Positions 51,112 through 58,878 of a stretch of 64,000 bases of DNA are shown piece by piece. The position numbers and the translations under genes were made by a program. Below the pieces are notes generated by a model. That model had not been told where the DNA came from and made no database searches. It saw only the letters and a list, made by a program, of their open reading frames with translations. The DNA lies in contig OW818662.1 in assembly GCA_942492915.1 (NCBI GenBank), positions 3,348,001 to 3,412,000 of the forward strand, in the 5' to 3' direction. Origin of the DNA: Turneriella sp942492915 (GTDB taxonomy: Bacteria; Spirochaetota; Leptospiria; Turneriellales; Turneriellaceae). Positions within the stretch are counted from its first letter, which is position 1. The number at the start of each line of letters is the position of its first letter.

Positions 51112-53683
51112 TTCTTTCGTTGAAGGGCTCGCGCAGGCGAGCCTCAGCCGAAAGATTCTCATTGCGATCGTTACGATCGTATTGATTCTTTCGTCTGTTT
51201 CCCTTCTCTTCATCGACCAGGGCGTGCGGCGTCAGGTCGACAAAAATATTCTGACGCAGCTCGATGCTGCGGCAACAGCGTACATTGAGCTCAACGACGC
51301 GCGTCTTGAGCAGGTATTGTCACGCTCGCAATTCTTCATACAAAGCCCAACTTTCCAGCGCGACCTTAGGGGCGCACCGGCAACTTCGGCCAAAGTGGCA
51401 GCGGGATTCAAAAAAATCACCGACTATGATTTTCTGATGGTCGTCAGTTTCACGGGCCGGGTGCTGATCGACAGCGTGCACCCAGAACTCGCCGGTAAGG
51501 CGGTACCCGCTGAATACCAGGACCTTTTACAAAAGACGGTCGAGAACGGGCGCTATCTCGGTATGTGGAGCGAAAACGAAAAGCTCTACCAACTCGTAGG
51601 GTTGCCACTTCTCGGCTCTGATGCAGTAATGCTCGCAGGCAACCTGGTCAGCGACAAGTTTGCCTACAAAATCGACGAACTCAGCCGAAACCAGATTACA
51701 TTCTTCAGCAAAGACAAGGTTGTTGCATCGGCTTTTTCAAAAGAGATGGTGCCTGATATTGAAAAATCGCTGGGCACGATCAAATCAAAGCTGCCTCAAG
51801 ATGGCGGCGAAGGCAAGAGCAAACATTCGCAGACATTCTCGCTGAGTATCGGCGGTGAAACCTACCTTGCAATCGCTGGAGCTATAGAGAACGTACCCGA
51901 TGGCGGCTTTGTGATCGCCTCGTCGAAAGACAAGCAGCTCGCGCTGCTCTATCGCATCGAAGTAATTATTATCGTTACGGGTATCGGCGGCCTGATCTTT
52001 GCGATCGGCATGGCAATCTTCTTCTCGCGTGGTTTGACGCGATCGGTAAACCTGCTCGTAAAAGATGTCGAACAGGTGAAACAGGGCAATCTTGAACACA
52101 AGATCAACGCCACTTCACAAGACGAGATAGGGTTCTTATCTGAGATGTTTGATTCATTGCGAATTGCATTCCGCGATGCGCAGCAAGAGTTAAAAGATTA
52201 CGCTGAAACTCTCGAAGACAAGGTGCGCGAACGCACTGCCGAATTGTCGCAGGCGAACAGCGCATTGACCGTCGCGAAAGACGAGACCGACCGTATCATG
52301 CAGACTGTCGGTCAGGGCCTTTTTTTGGTACAGAAAGAAGGTGACCAGTACCTCATCGGGCAGCAGCATTCCAAAGCGCTCGAAGACATGCTGGCATCGA
52401 CCACGCTCGGCGGCAAAGATATTCTCGCCATTCTGAAGAAGGCCTTACCTGAGGGTTCTATCAAGAAGACAACAGACTATCTTGAGCTGATGTTTAAGCC
52501 CGAAATCAAAGAAGCGGTAATGGCAAACATCAATCCGCTGCGTGAAACAGAAATGAACTTCACGGGAACCGGTGGCCCCGCCCAGCAGAAGTTTCTGCAG
52601 TTCAAATTCAAGCGCATCATGGCTGACGGTAAGATCATGCATCTCATGGCTGCCGTGACTGACGTGACGAAGCAGGTATTGCTCGACAGAAAACTGAAAG
52701 AAACAGAAGAAAAGAATGCAGGGCAAATGGAGATGCTGTTCGGCATTCTGCACGTCGAGCCGCGTATGCTCAGCGAGTTTATTTCTGATATGGAAGAAGA
52801 TATCGCGCTCATTAACGATACGCTGAAACCAGGCGGGGTGCAGCAGCCTCTCGCCGAAAAGCTAGCGATCATCTACCGTGCGATGCACACGATTAAAGGT
52901 AACGCTTCAATATTGAATCTGAAATTCTTCGCCGGTAAGGCGCATGAATACGAAGAAAAAGTCGGCGAGCTGCAGCAGAAAGAAGACCTCGGCGGTCAGG
53001 ATTTCTTGCCTCTCGTGCTGAAACTGAATGAGATGATTGAAACTCTGCGTGAGGTGAAATCGCTGATACAGCGCATCACGCAGTTTCAGGCCACCTTCAG
53101 CGGTGACAAGAAGAACGTCGACCTGCTTGTGCGCGCGGTCGATTCAAACGTGCAGAAACTCTCGGCAGAGCTGGGCAAGAAGGCCGAACTTGTTTTCACC
53201 CGTTTCGAACCCGAATTGATTCCCGCGGAGCACCGCAAACTGATGAAAGACATACTGATACAGTTGACGCGTAATTCTATGACGCACGGTCTCGAGATGC
53301 CTGATGAGCGCAAGAATGCGGGTAAGAATGAGACGGGCCGCATTGAAATCGGCACGCGCAAAGCACCAACGGGTGTGGAGCTTTTCTTCAAAGACGACGG
53401 ACGGGGTCTGCTGATCGAAAAGCTACGCAAGAAAGCCGTCGAGTCAGGTAAATACGCCGCTGCCGATGTCGCCGCCTGGGATGCCGGGCAGGTTGCGGGT
53501 ATTATCTTCATTCCGGGAATCAGCACAGCAGATTCAACCACCATGAATGCTGGTCGTGGTATCGGCATGGATATCATCAAAGAAAAGGTCGATTCGATCG
53601 GCGGTAAAGTCGAGCTCAGCTTCGAGGCGGGCAAGTTCTGCGAATTCAAAATACTCTTGCCCAACAAAGGAAAAACTTCATGA
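51095..53683 (+). CDS. CheA-like transmembrane sensor kinase (Cache, HAMP, HPt, HATPase)
   Basis: 862 aa. Two transmembrane helices (about 21-40 and 288-310) bracket a periplasmic sensor of roughly 245 residues. A HAMP segment, a coiled coil and a PAS-like region follow. An HPt domain carries His598 in MHTIKGNASILNL, and a CheA-type ATPase domain has LTRNSMTHGLEMPDERK, FKDDGRGL and GRGIGMDIIKEKVDSIGG. The CheW-like domain of true CheA is absent. It would phosphorylate itself on His598. Coupled to the adenylyl cyclase gene by ATGA. Confidence 0.88.
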   Translation: MKKNISSFVEGLAQASLSRKILIAIVTIVLILSSVSLLFIDQGVRRQVDKNILTQLDAAATAYIELNDARLEQVLSRSQFFIQSPTFQRDLRGAPATSAKVAAGFKKITDYDFLMVVSFTGRVLIDSVHPELAGKAVPAEYQDLLQKTVENGRYLGMWSENEKLYQLVGLPLLGSDAVMLAGNLVSDKFAYKIDELSRNQITFFSKDKVVASAFSKEMVPDIEKSLGTIKSKLPQDGGEGKSKHSQTFSLSIGGETYLAIAGAIENVPDGGFVIASSKDKQLALLYRIEVIIIVTGIGGLIFAIGMAIFFSRGLTRSVNLLVKDVEQVKQGNLEHKINATSQDEIGFLSEMFDSLRIAFRDAQQELKDYAETLEDKVRERTAELSQANSALTVAKDETDRIMQTVGQGLFLVQKEGDQYLIGQQHSKALEDMLASTTLGGKDILAILKKALPEGSIKKTTDYLELMFKPEIKEAVMANINPLRETEMNFTGTGGPAQQKFLQFKFKRIMADGKIMHLMAAVTDVTKQVLLDRKLKETEEKNAGQMEMLFGILHVEPRMLSEFISDMEEDIALINDTLKPGGVQQPLAEKLAIIYRAMHTIKGNASILNLKFFAGKAHEYEEKVGELQQKEDLGGQDFLPLVLKLNEMIETLREVKSLIQRITQFQATFSGDKKNVDLLVRAVDSNVQKLSAELGKKAELVFTRFEPELIPAEHRKLMKDILIQLTRNSMTHGLEMPDERKNAGKNETGRIEIGTRKAPTGVELFFKDDGRGLLIEKLRKKAVESGKYAAADVAAWDAGQVAGIIFIPGISTADSTTMNAGRGIGMDIIKEKVDSIGGKVELSFEAGKFCEFKILLPNKGKTS

Positions 53684-54753
53684 ACGAAGCTGCGCACGTC
53701 CCGGCCAAATCAAAAATTCTGCTCGTAGAGAGCCACAAAAAAGAAGCGGCTATTATTCAGCCCCACCTGCCGAAGGGTGATTTTGAACTGACCACCGTCG
53801 CCGGCATCGAAGGTGCGGTGAATGCTGCGCTCGATGCAAAGCCAGACCTAATTTTTGTATCGGCTGAATTTTCGTCCGCCGGACAAAAGCTCGAAGAACT
53901 GAAGCATGCAAGCCGTCAGTTGGGCTCGACGCTCGTATTGTTGAGCGGCGGCGAAACCGGTGTTAATGGTGATCAATACGACGATGTTGTGCGGACGGAT
54001 ACCAGCGACAGGGAGCTGGCACACCGTTTGGGCAATCTGGTCGAACTGAAACGCGCCAGGCTCGAGCTCGAATGGATGAAGCAACGCCTCAAAAATGACC
54101 GCAAGCTTTTGACGAAATATTTCTCTGAAGACATTGTCGAAGGTATTCTGCAAGACGAACACGCAAATAGCCTGAGCGGGCGCCACCAGGAAGCGACGAT
54201 CATGTTCTTCGACGTGCGGCGCTCAACGGCAATTGCCGAAAACCTCGAGCCGCAGGTCTTCGCAGAGTTTCTGAGCGAGTTCTTTACAGACATCATGGAC
54301 CTCGTCTACGGCAATCATGGCTCGGTGAATAAACTGCTCGGTGACGGCATCATGTCGACCTTTGGCTGTCCCGTACCGACAGAGCATGACGTATTGAACG
54401 CCGCTAAATGCGCATTGCAGATACGTAACCACCTGGCGACCTTCAACGACGTGCGGCCCGATTATATCAAAGAACCTATCAAGGTAGGTATGGGTATAGC
54501 GACTGGCAAAGTTTTCGCCGGCAACATCGGTTCAGTGCGTCGTATGGAATATACCGTGCTCGGCGATCCCGTAAATACCGCGAGCCGTCTCGAGTCGATG
54601 ACGAAAGAAGCGGGTGTGGATATTCTGATAGATGGCAATACGCGAAACCGGTTGGGCAACCTTATCAAGTGTCGCAAAGTCGCGCACTCGGGTGTACGTG
54701 GCAAACTACAGGAAATTGAAATTTATTCGCTCGATGAGCTTGTGAAAAGATGA
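53680..54753 (+). CDS. Class III adenylyl cyclase with degenerate receiver domain
   Basis: 357 aa. Residues 12-120 look like a response-regulator fold, but the phospho-Asp position reads LIFVSAEFSS with no Asp. The cyclase domain has metal ligands Asp178 (MFFDVRRST) and Asp222 (KLLGDG), adenine-selecting Lys218 and Thr292, and transition-state residues Asn299 and Arg303 (GDPVNTASR), so cAMP synthesis is predicted. Its start overlaps the CheA-like kinase stop. Target could be the cNMP-binding protein at 16830. Confidence 0.9.
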   Translation: MNEAAHVPAKSKILLVESHKKEAAIIQPHLPKGDFELTTVAGIEGAVNAALDAKPDLIFVSAEFSSAGQKLEELKHASRQLGSTLVLLSGGETGVNGDQYDDVVRTDTSDRELAHRLGNLVELKRARLELEWMKQRLKNDRKLLTKYFSEDIVEGILQDEHANSLSGRHQEATIMFFDVRRSTAIAENLEPQVFAEFLSEFFTDIMDLVYGNHGSVNKLLGDGIMSTFGCPVPTEHDVLNAAKCALQIRNHLATFNDVRPDYIKEPIKVGMGIATGKVFAGNIGSVRRMEYTVLGDPVNTASRLESMTKEAGVDILIDGNTRNRLGNLIKCRKVAHSGVRGKLQEIEIYSLDELVKR

Positions 54754-54755
54754 AA

Positions 54756-54783
54756 GCCCCGCGCGCAGACAGGCACGCAGGGC
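54756..54783. terminator. Imperfect hairpin between convergent genes
   Basis: GCCCCGCGCGC pairs with GCACGCAGGGC, allowing G-U pairs, in the 39-nt gap between the cyclase and the convergent YceI gene. A plausible two-way terminator; no clear T-run. Confidence 0.4.
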
Positions 54784-54792
54784 AGTTGAACG

Positions 54793-55419
54793 TTACTTCT
54801 TGATTTTGAGGTCAAGCGTCAGGTTAATCGTGTCAGAGATCAGGTCATCTGGCTTACCCGGATAAACAATGCCCCACTTCTTGCGGTCGATGTTGAAGCT
54901 TGCTTTAGCCGATTTAGGCGTGCCCTTGTCTGACTCTATGTCTGCTTCGAAAGTGACACCGTGTGCAACGCCTTTGAGTGTCAGGTTGCCCTTCACTGTG
55001 TAACCTGTAGCTGATTTTTCGACTGAGCTTATTTCGAAAATACCTTCGGGAAATTTCGCTACGTCAAAAAACTCGTCGCTTTTCAGGTGTTTGTTCAGTT
55101 TGTCATGGTATTCACCCGACAGGTCTTTGTCGTCAAGTGACGCCATGTCGGCGACAACTTTGCCTGCAACGATCATTCCTTCTTTGGCGAAGACCGAACC
55201 TTCTTTCAGGTTGATTGTACCGTTGTGTTTGCCAGTAACTTTTGTGCCGATCCAGCTGATCTTGCTCGCGGCCACATCTATTTTGAATTCTTTGCCTTCA
55301 GCTTTTGCAACGGAAAGAACATCGCTCGCACCCGCAGCCTGAGCTACCGGTGGTTTTTCGCATGCTGTAAAAAGCAACGCTGCAGCTGCAACAGCCGCTA
55401 TTAAAAGATTGTTTTTCAT
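54793..55419 (-). CDS. YceI-family lipoprotein (polyisoprenoid-binding type)
   Basis: 208 aa from ATG 55419, with ribosome-binding site GAGGG. Lipobox LLFTAC. The YceI lipocalin-like barrel is recognisable from SKISWIGTKVTGKHNGTINL, VVADMASLDDKDL, HLKSDEFFDVAKFPEGIFEI and GNLTLKGVAHGVTFE. These proteins bind isoprenoid or other amphiphilic molecules in the periplasm; the lipid anchor here is an added feature. The 207 nt upstream to the next gene hold no evident gene. Confidence 0.92.
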   Translation of the reverse strand: MKNNLLIAAVAAAALLFTACEKPPVAQAAGASDVLSVAKAEGKEFKIDVAASKISWIGTKVTGKHNGTINLKEGSVFAKEGMIVAGKVVADMASLDDKDLSGEYHDKLNKHLKSDEFFDVAKFPEGIFEISSVEKSATGYTVKGNLTLKGVAHGVTFEADIESDKGTPKSAKASFNIDRKKWGIVYPGKPDDLISDTINLTLDLKIKK

Positions 55420-55626
55420 TTTCCCTCTTGTGTTTGTTGGCGCATCGCGGCAACATTTGCCTGACGCCGCGCCCATTTACCCGAGGTACATGAGTTTTTG
55501 CATTAGATGAGGATTGTCAAAGCTCCCCAGATAAAACCAAAATTCATGTCTTCTTCAGGTGCCTTGAATGTAATCACACAACCCGGTCGAGGCGAAAAAA
55601 GATCCGGGTTATGTGCGCAGAAGCGC

Positions 55627-56181
55627 TTATTTTCGTTTCAGCGAATTTTCGTCAGAATGGTCAAAATTCTTTTTGCCGTAAATGTCGACGTGGGTGTGCA
55701 TCTCATAGCTGAGCGAATCGCCTTCGACTGCCACTTTCATATCAAAGGCTCGCGTCGATGCCTTTGCGGCCATAAATGAGGATTCAATAATGCCATAGTT
55801 CTTGTCGGTTGCGTCGGCATGCACGCTGATTTCTGTCTTGGCGCCACTGGTCGTCGCCTTGCCTTTTGCTAGAACCGAAACAGCACGGGGTATGGTGAGA
55901 GAATATAGTACTTCACCGGTTTTTTTCTCGAAATACCAATAGCCGGTCTGGTGGTGAAAAACCAGACCCGTCGCCTTTTTGGTTACGACCTGCTTGTACG
56001 AGAGAGCTACAAGCGTCTGTTCTTCTGCATTTGTGGCGTCACCAACGGGTTCGATGGTGATCGTTTCAAAGTACGGCGACATCTCTTCACCGTCGCGTTC
56101 GGGAGAGACGTCCATGCCGCGGTCGCCCTGCCAAACACCGATCAACGGATAGAGGGGGCCATAGAATTCTTTTTCGTTCAT
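55627..56181 (-). CDS. Nitrobindin-like (FABP-fold, DUF1794) haem-binding protein
   Basis: 184 aa from ATG 56181; ATG 56193 adds four residues. Pattern of the THAP4/nitrobindin family: PLYPLIGVWQGDRGMDVSP, YFETITIEPVGDATNAEEQTL, LVFHHQTGYWYFE and IPRAVSVLAKG. Nitrobindins are ten-stranded barrels that bind haem through a C-terminal His; the tail here has HTHVDIYGKKNF. A role in NO or peroxynitrite handling is inferred from the family only. Confidence 0.8.
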   Translation of the reverse strand: MNEKEFYGPLYPLIGVWQGDRGMDVSPERDGEEMSPYFETITIEPVGDATNAEEQTLVALSYKQVVTKKATGLVFHHQTGYWYFEKKTGEVLYSLTIPRAVSVLAKGKATTSGAKTEISVHADATDKNYGIIESSFMAAKASTRAFDMKVAVEGDSLSYEMHTHVDIYGKKNFDHSDENSLKRK

Positions 56182-56362
56182 GCTCTCTGCCATGCGGGCA
56201 ATTCAGCAGAGGCGATTGCAGCGGCAAGAATCTGTTGGGCAACGTATTATGTCTCGCACGGGTGCAGAGGCTCGTTGCTTTGATACATCCGCCCCAAATT
56301 GCTCTGGCGTCACCTGCCCTGAAAAACACGTGACGGCACTGGCTAAGGCTCAAGGTGAGCCT

Positions 56363-56722
56363 ATGAAGTTGATGATTGTCGATGATTCGAGCATTATGCG
56401 CAAGGCGATTGAAAAGTATCTTTCTGGCGCCGGCATAGAAATCGTCGGTACTGCTGCCGACGGCAAGCAGGCAGTTGAACTCTTTAAGACCACTTTGCCC
56501 GACGTGGTCACGCTCGATATTACTATGCCTGAAATGGATGGCCTGCAGTGTCTCGAAGAACTGCTGAAAATCAAGCCCGAGGTCAAAGTAATGGTTGTGT
56601 CGGCCCTCAAAGACGAAGCGACGGCGCTCGAAGCGCTCAAAAAAGGCGCGCGTAGTTTTCTCGGCAAGCCGTTTACACCCGAGAGCATAAAAGAGGCATT
56701 CGATCAGGTAGTTGCAGACTGA
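56363..56722 (+). CDS. CheY-like single-domain response regulator
   Basis: 119-120 aa from ATG 56363. The receiver residues are all present: Asp7-Asp8, phospho-acceptor Asp52 (TLDITMPEMDG), Ser80 (VVSALKDE) and Lys102 (LGKPF). It is followed after 3 nt by two CheX-like genes, the known phosphatases of CheY-P, so this is a small chemotaxis-type output module. A partner kinase could be the CheA-like protein at 51095. Confidence 0.93.
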   Translation: MKLMIVDDSSIMRKAIEKYLSGAGIEIVGTAADGKQAVELFKTTLPDVVTLDITMPEMDGLQCLEELLKIKPEVKVMVVSALKDEATALEALKKGARSFLGKPFTPESIKEAFDQVVAD

Positions 56723-56725
56723 TCT

Positions 56726-57172
56726 ATGAAGCAAGAAGAAATACAGGTCTTCATCACTGGTACGATATCTTATTTTGCAGAAGTCACCGGCGAAAAGGCC
56801 GAGTTGGGCATACCCTATACGAAAGGCCCTGAGCAGCTGCTGCTCGATTATTCAGGGCACATCGGCATCTCAGGCAACCGCCGCGGCGGTCTTTATATCA
56901 CCTGCCCGCGCGAGATGCTCGCAGACATTACCCGCAAAATTCTTTTAACCGACGAAGTCGATGACCAGTCGATTTTCGACATGATCGGCGAAATCGCCAA
57001 CACAATTGGTGGCAACGCGCGCACTTCTTTCGGCTCTGATTTTAATATTTCTGTCCCGACGATATTTAAGGGCAAGCCCTCAAATTTTCGTATCGTCTTG
57101 CGTACCCCGGTCGTTGTGTTGCCGATTAACTGGAAAGGTTACCAGGCCTACCTGGTCGTGGGGATAGATTAA
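56726..57172 (+). CDS. CheX-like chemotaxis phosphatase, copy 1
   Basis: 148 aa. CheX/CheC-type motif E-x2-N in DMIGEIANTIGGNARTSFG and the glycine-rich start SGHIGISGNRRGGLYITC. CheX dephosphorylates CheY-P through Glu and Asn of this helix, which are both present. About 45% alike by eye to the next gene; the pair probably arose by duplication. Confidence 0.82.
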   Translation: MKQEEIQVFITGTISYFAEVTGEKAELGIPYTKGPEQLLLDYSGHIGISGNRRGGLYITCPREMLADITRKILLTDEVDDQSIFDMIGEIANTIGGNARTSFGSDFNISVPTIFKGKPSNFRIVLRTPVVVLPINWKGYQAYLVVGID

Positions 57173-57177
57173 CCAAA

Positions 57178-57639
57178 ATGCGCCTGAGCGACAGCGACGT
57201 CACGGCGCTCTTAAACTGCACCTCTAAGTATTTTGGTGAGCTGGGCGCAGCGAAACCAGAATTCGGTGTGCCATACAATCTTGACGCAAAAGTACAGAAG
57301 CATCCGTTGTTGGCATATTCGGGACACATCGGTATTACCGGCAGCCACCGCGGCGGACTCGTCATTACCTGCGACAAGGCGATGGTTGAAGACCTTGTAC
57401 AGCTTGTGCTGGGTTCACCGCCTGAAAGCGATGAAGATACGATTCCCATGATCGCCGAAATGGCAAACACGATTGCCGGTAACGCGCGCACGCATTTTGG
57501 CAGCAGTTTTGATATTTCAGTGCCGACGGTTGTTGTCGGCGAACCGGAAGAGTTTAAGTTTGTTCTGGCAGACCCGACGCTGGTGATACCGATGACGTGG
57601 AAAGCGCACGCGGCGAATTTAATTATCGGGCTAACATAA
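57178..57639 (+). CDS. CheX-like chemotaxis phosphatase, copy 2
   Basis: 153 aa paralogue of the gene before it, sharing SGHIGITGSHRGGLVITCD, MIAEMANTIAGNARTHFG and FDISVPTVV. Catalytic Glu and Asn are present here too. CheX acts as a dimer, so the two could form a heterodimer. 5 nt from the first copy. A hairpin follows directly after the stop. Confidence 0.82.
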   Translation: MRLSDSDVTALLNCTSKYFGELGAAKPEFGVPYNLDAKVQKHPLLAYSGHIGITGSHRGGLVITCDKAMVEDLVQLVLGSPPESDEDTIPMIAEMANTIAGNARTHFGSSFDISVPTVVVGEPEEFKFVLADPTLVIPMTWKAHAANLIIGLT

Positions 57640-57664
57640 AGAAAGCCGCGGATGCGGCTTTCTT
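57639..57664 (+). terminator. 11-bp hairpin directly after cheX copy 2
   Basis: AAGAAAGCCGC (57639-57649) pairs with GCGGCTTTCTT (57654-57664) around GGAT; the first base is the last base of the TAA stop. A-rich before, TTC after. Confidence 0.75.
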
Positions 57665-57672
57665 CAAATTTC

Positions 57673-57788
57673 GCGGCAGGCGCCGGATTGATTCCCAAAA
57701 AGGCGAAAAGCCCCGTCGTTTGCAAAGCCAAACGACTGCTAAAGCGCTGCGCTGCTTTTCGCTTTTTGGGATCCGGCGGCCTGCCCGC
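57673..57788. repeat. Compound inverted-repeat element between convergent genes
   Basis: Outer arms 57673-57711 and 57754-57788 are imperfect complements (shared blocks GCGAAAAGC, TCCCAAAAA, GCCGGA, CAGG) with a 6-nt bulge. The middle holds a perfect 8-bp hairpin (57715-57722 / 57729-57736) and a smaller AGCGC...GCGCT-like one. The whole can fold as a long branched hairpin. No coding potential seen. Confidence 0.6.
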
Positions 57789-57821
57789 TTAATCTATTCC
57801 CTGCGGGGAATAGATTAAGCG
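57785..57821. terminator. 17-bp perfect inverted repeat containing the phasin stop codon
   Basis: Arms 57785-57801 and 57806-57822 around TGCG; the minus-strand phasin stop (57815-57817) lies in the stem. A likely terminator for the phasin gene and perhaps for read-through from the cheX side. Confidence 0.75.
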
Positions 57822-58138
57822 GCTTCTTGCTTAGAACCTGGCAGTTTTGCAGCGAGTTCGCTTGCTTTTGCCTGCAGGTCAGCAACTGCCTTCTGCGCTT
57901 TAGCGCTGAGGTCAGTGTACTGTGATTTAGCCTGATCTACCAGAGTTGAGATCTTCGCTGATGCGTTAGTTACCGCGCTGCGTACTTTTACTGCGTTCTC
58001 AGACTGTACGGTTTCGCCAGACGCGATGAGCGCGTTGATTTCAACTTCGAGGCTCTTCAGAAGCGATTCAGCGCTTGTGCGTGCTGATTCAAATGCTCCG
58101 ATGCCGAAGCTGACGACTTTATTTACACCTTGTTCCAT
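57815..58138 (-). CDS. Phasin-like coiled-coil protein
   Basis: 107 aa from ATG 58138, with ribosome-binding site GGAGC. Almost wholly helical and Ala/Lys/Ser-rich (SARTSAESLLKSLEVEINALI...LVDQAKSQYTDLSAKAQKAVADL), matching phasins, which coat polyhydroxyalkanoate granules. The 160 nt upstream to the PAP2 gene show no gene. Low-complexity helical proteins can mimic phasins, so the label is moderate. Confidence 0.7.
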   Translation of the reverse strand: MEQGVNKVVSFGIGAFESARTSAESLLKSLEVEINALIASGETVQSENAVKVRSAVTNASAKISTLVDQAKSQYTDLSAKAQKAVADLQAKASELAAKLPGSKQEAA

Positions 58139-58297
58139 TTTAAGCTCCTTTGCTGCGCGAGGTTTCAGGGAGCCGGCAAACTGCTGCTTCCCTTGGCCTT
58201 CGCGGCTTTTTCGCACTGTGTCTTGCGGCGCAGTGCTTCTGTGCACAAGTTTTGTGCGCCGCACATGGTGTAAAGCACAAAACTAGTGCCGTATTTG

Positions 58298-58816
58298 TTA
58301 TGACGCGAAGCGGCGTAACAAAATGCGGCAAATTAGCGCTGAGATGGCGTACCCGATGATCCATCCCCCCACTACATCGAGGGGATAGTGGTAGTTCGCA
58401 AACACGCGTGAGGTGCCGATTACAAGCGGCAGCGGTAAATACCAGAATATGCTCTTGTCGAACCAGCGCGCGAGCAGGTAAGCTAGCGCCATCGTATTGA
58501 CCGAGTGCGCCGAGGGAAAGCCCAGTGCGCGCGGGTCGACGTAGATCAGCCATTCGACCGCCGGGCGCGGACGTGCGACGAGGTGTTTGATAAATTGAGC
58601 CGTCGCTTCGCTCGTTGCGAGTACCACCAGAACCACGAGCAAGAACCTGAGAAATCGTGGGCTGTTGACCCAGTAGTACAGAACGCAAAAGATAATCGCA
58701 GGCACGGTATACGTCGAAACGTCGCCGATTTTTTCGCAGAGCGCCGACAGCCACGGCGGGTTTGCGTAGAGAGTGAGGTATTCAAAGAGCCTTTTGTCGA
58801 GTTCGATCAGATACAT
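58298..58816 (-). CDS. PAP2-family membrane phosphatase
   Basis: 172 aa, about five transmembrane helices. The three phosphatase motifs are complete: KHLVARPRP (KxxxxxxRP), FPSAHSVN (PSxH) and SRVFANYHYPLDVVGG (SRxxxxxHxxxD). Likely dephosphorylates undecaprenyl pyrophosphate, phosphatidate or a similar lipid phosphate at the membrane. Confidence 0.92.
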   Translation of the reverse strand: MYLIELDKRLFEYLTLYANPPWLSALCEKIGDVSTYTVPAIIFCVLYYWVNSPRFLRFLLVVLVVLATSEATAQFIKHLVARPRPAVEWLIYVDPRALGFPSAHSVNTMALAYLLARWFDKSIFWYLPLPLVIGTSRVFANYHYPLDVVGGWIIGYAISALICRILLRRFAS

Positions 58817-58878
58817 GGGGTTTTACCAGACATTCGCAAAGTCACTTGTCTGCGCGCAAGGCATTTGTCGAATGTTGC

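Noticed and set aside
55507..55779. Plus-strand open frame in the gap upstream of YceI
   Set aside because: Half of it is antisense to the nitrobindin-like gene and the rest shows no coding features; the gap is treated as promoter and leader for the YceI gene.
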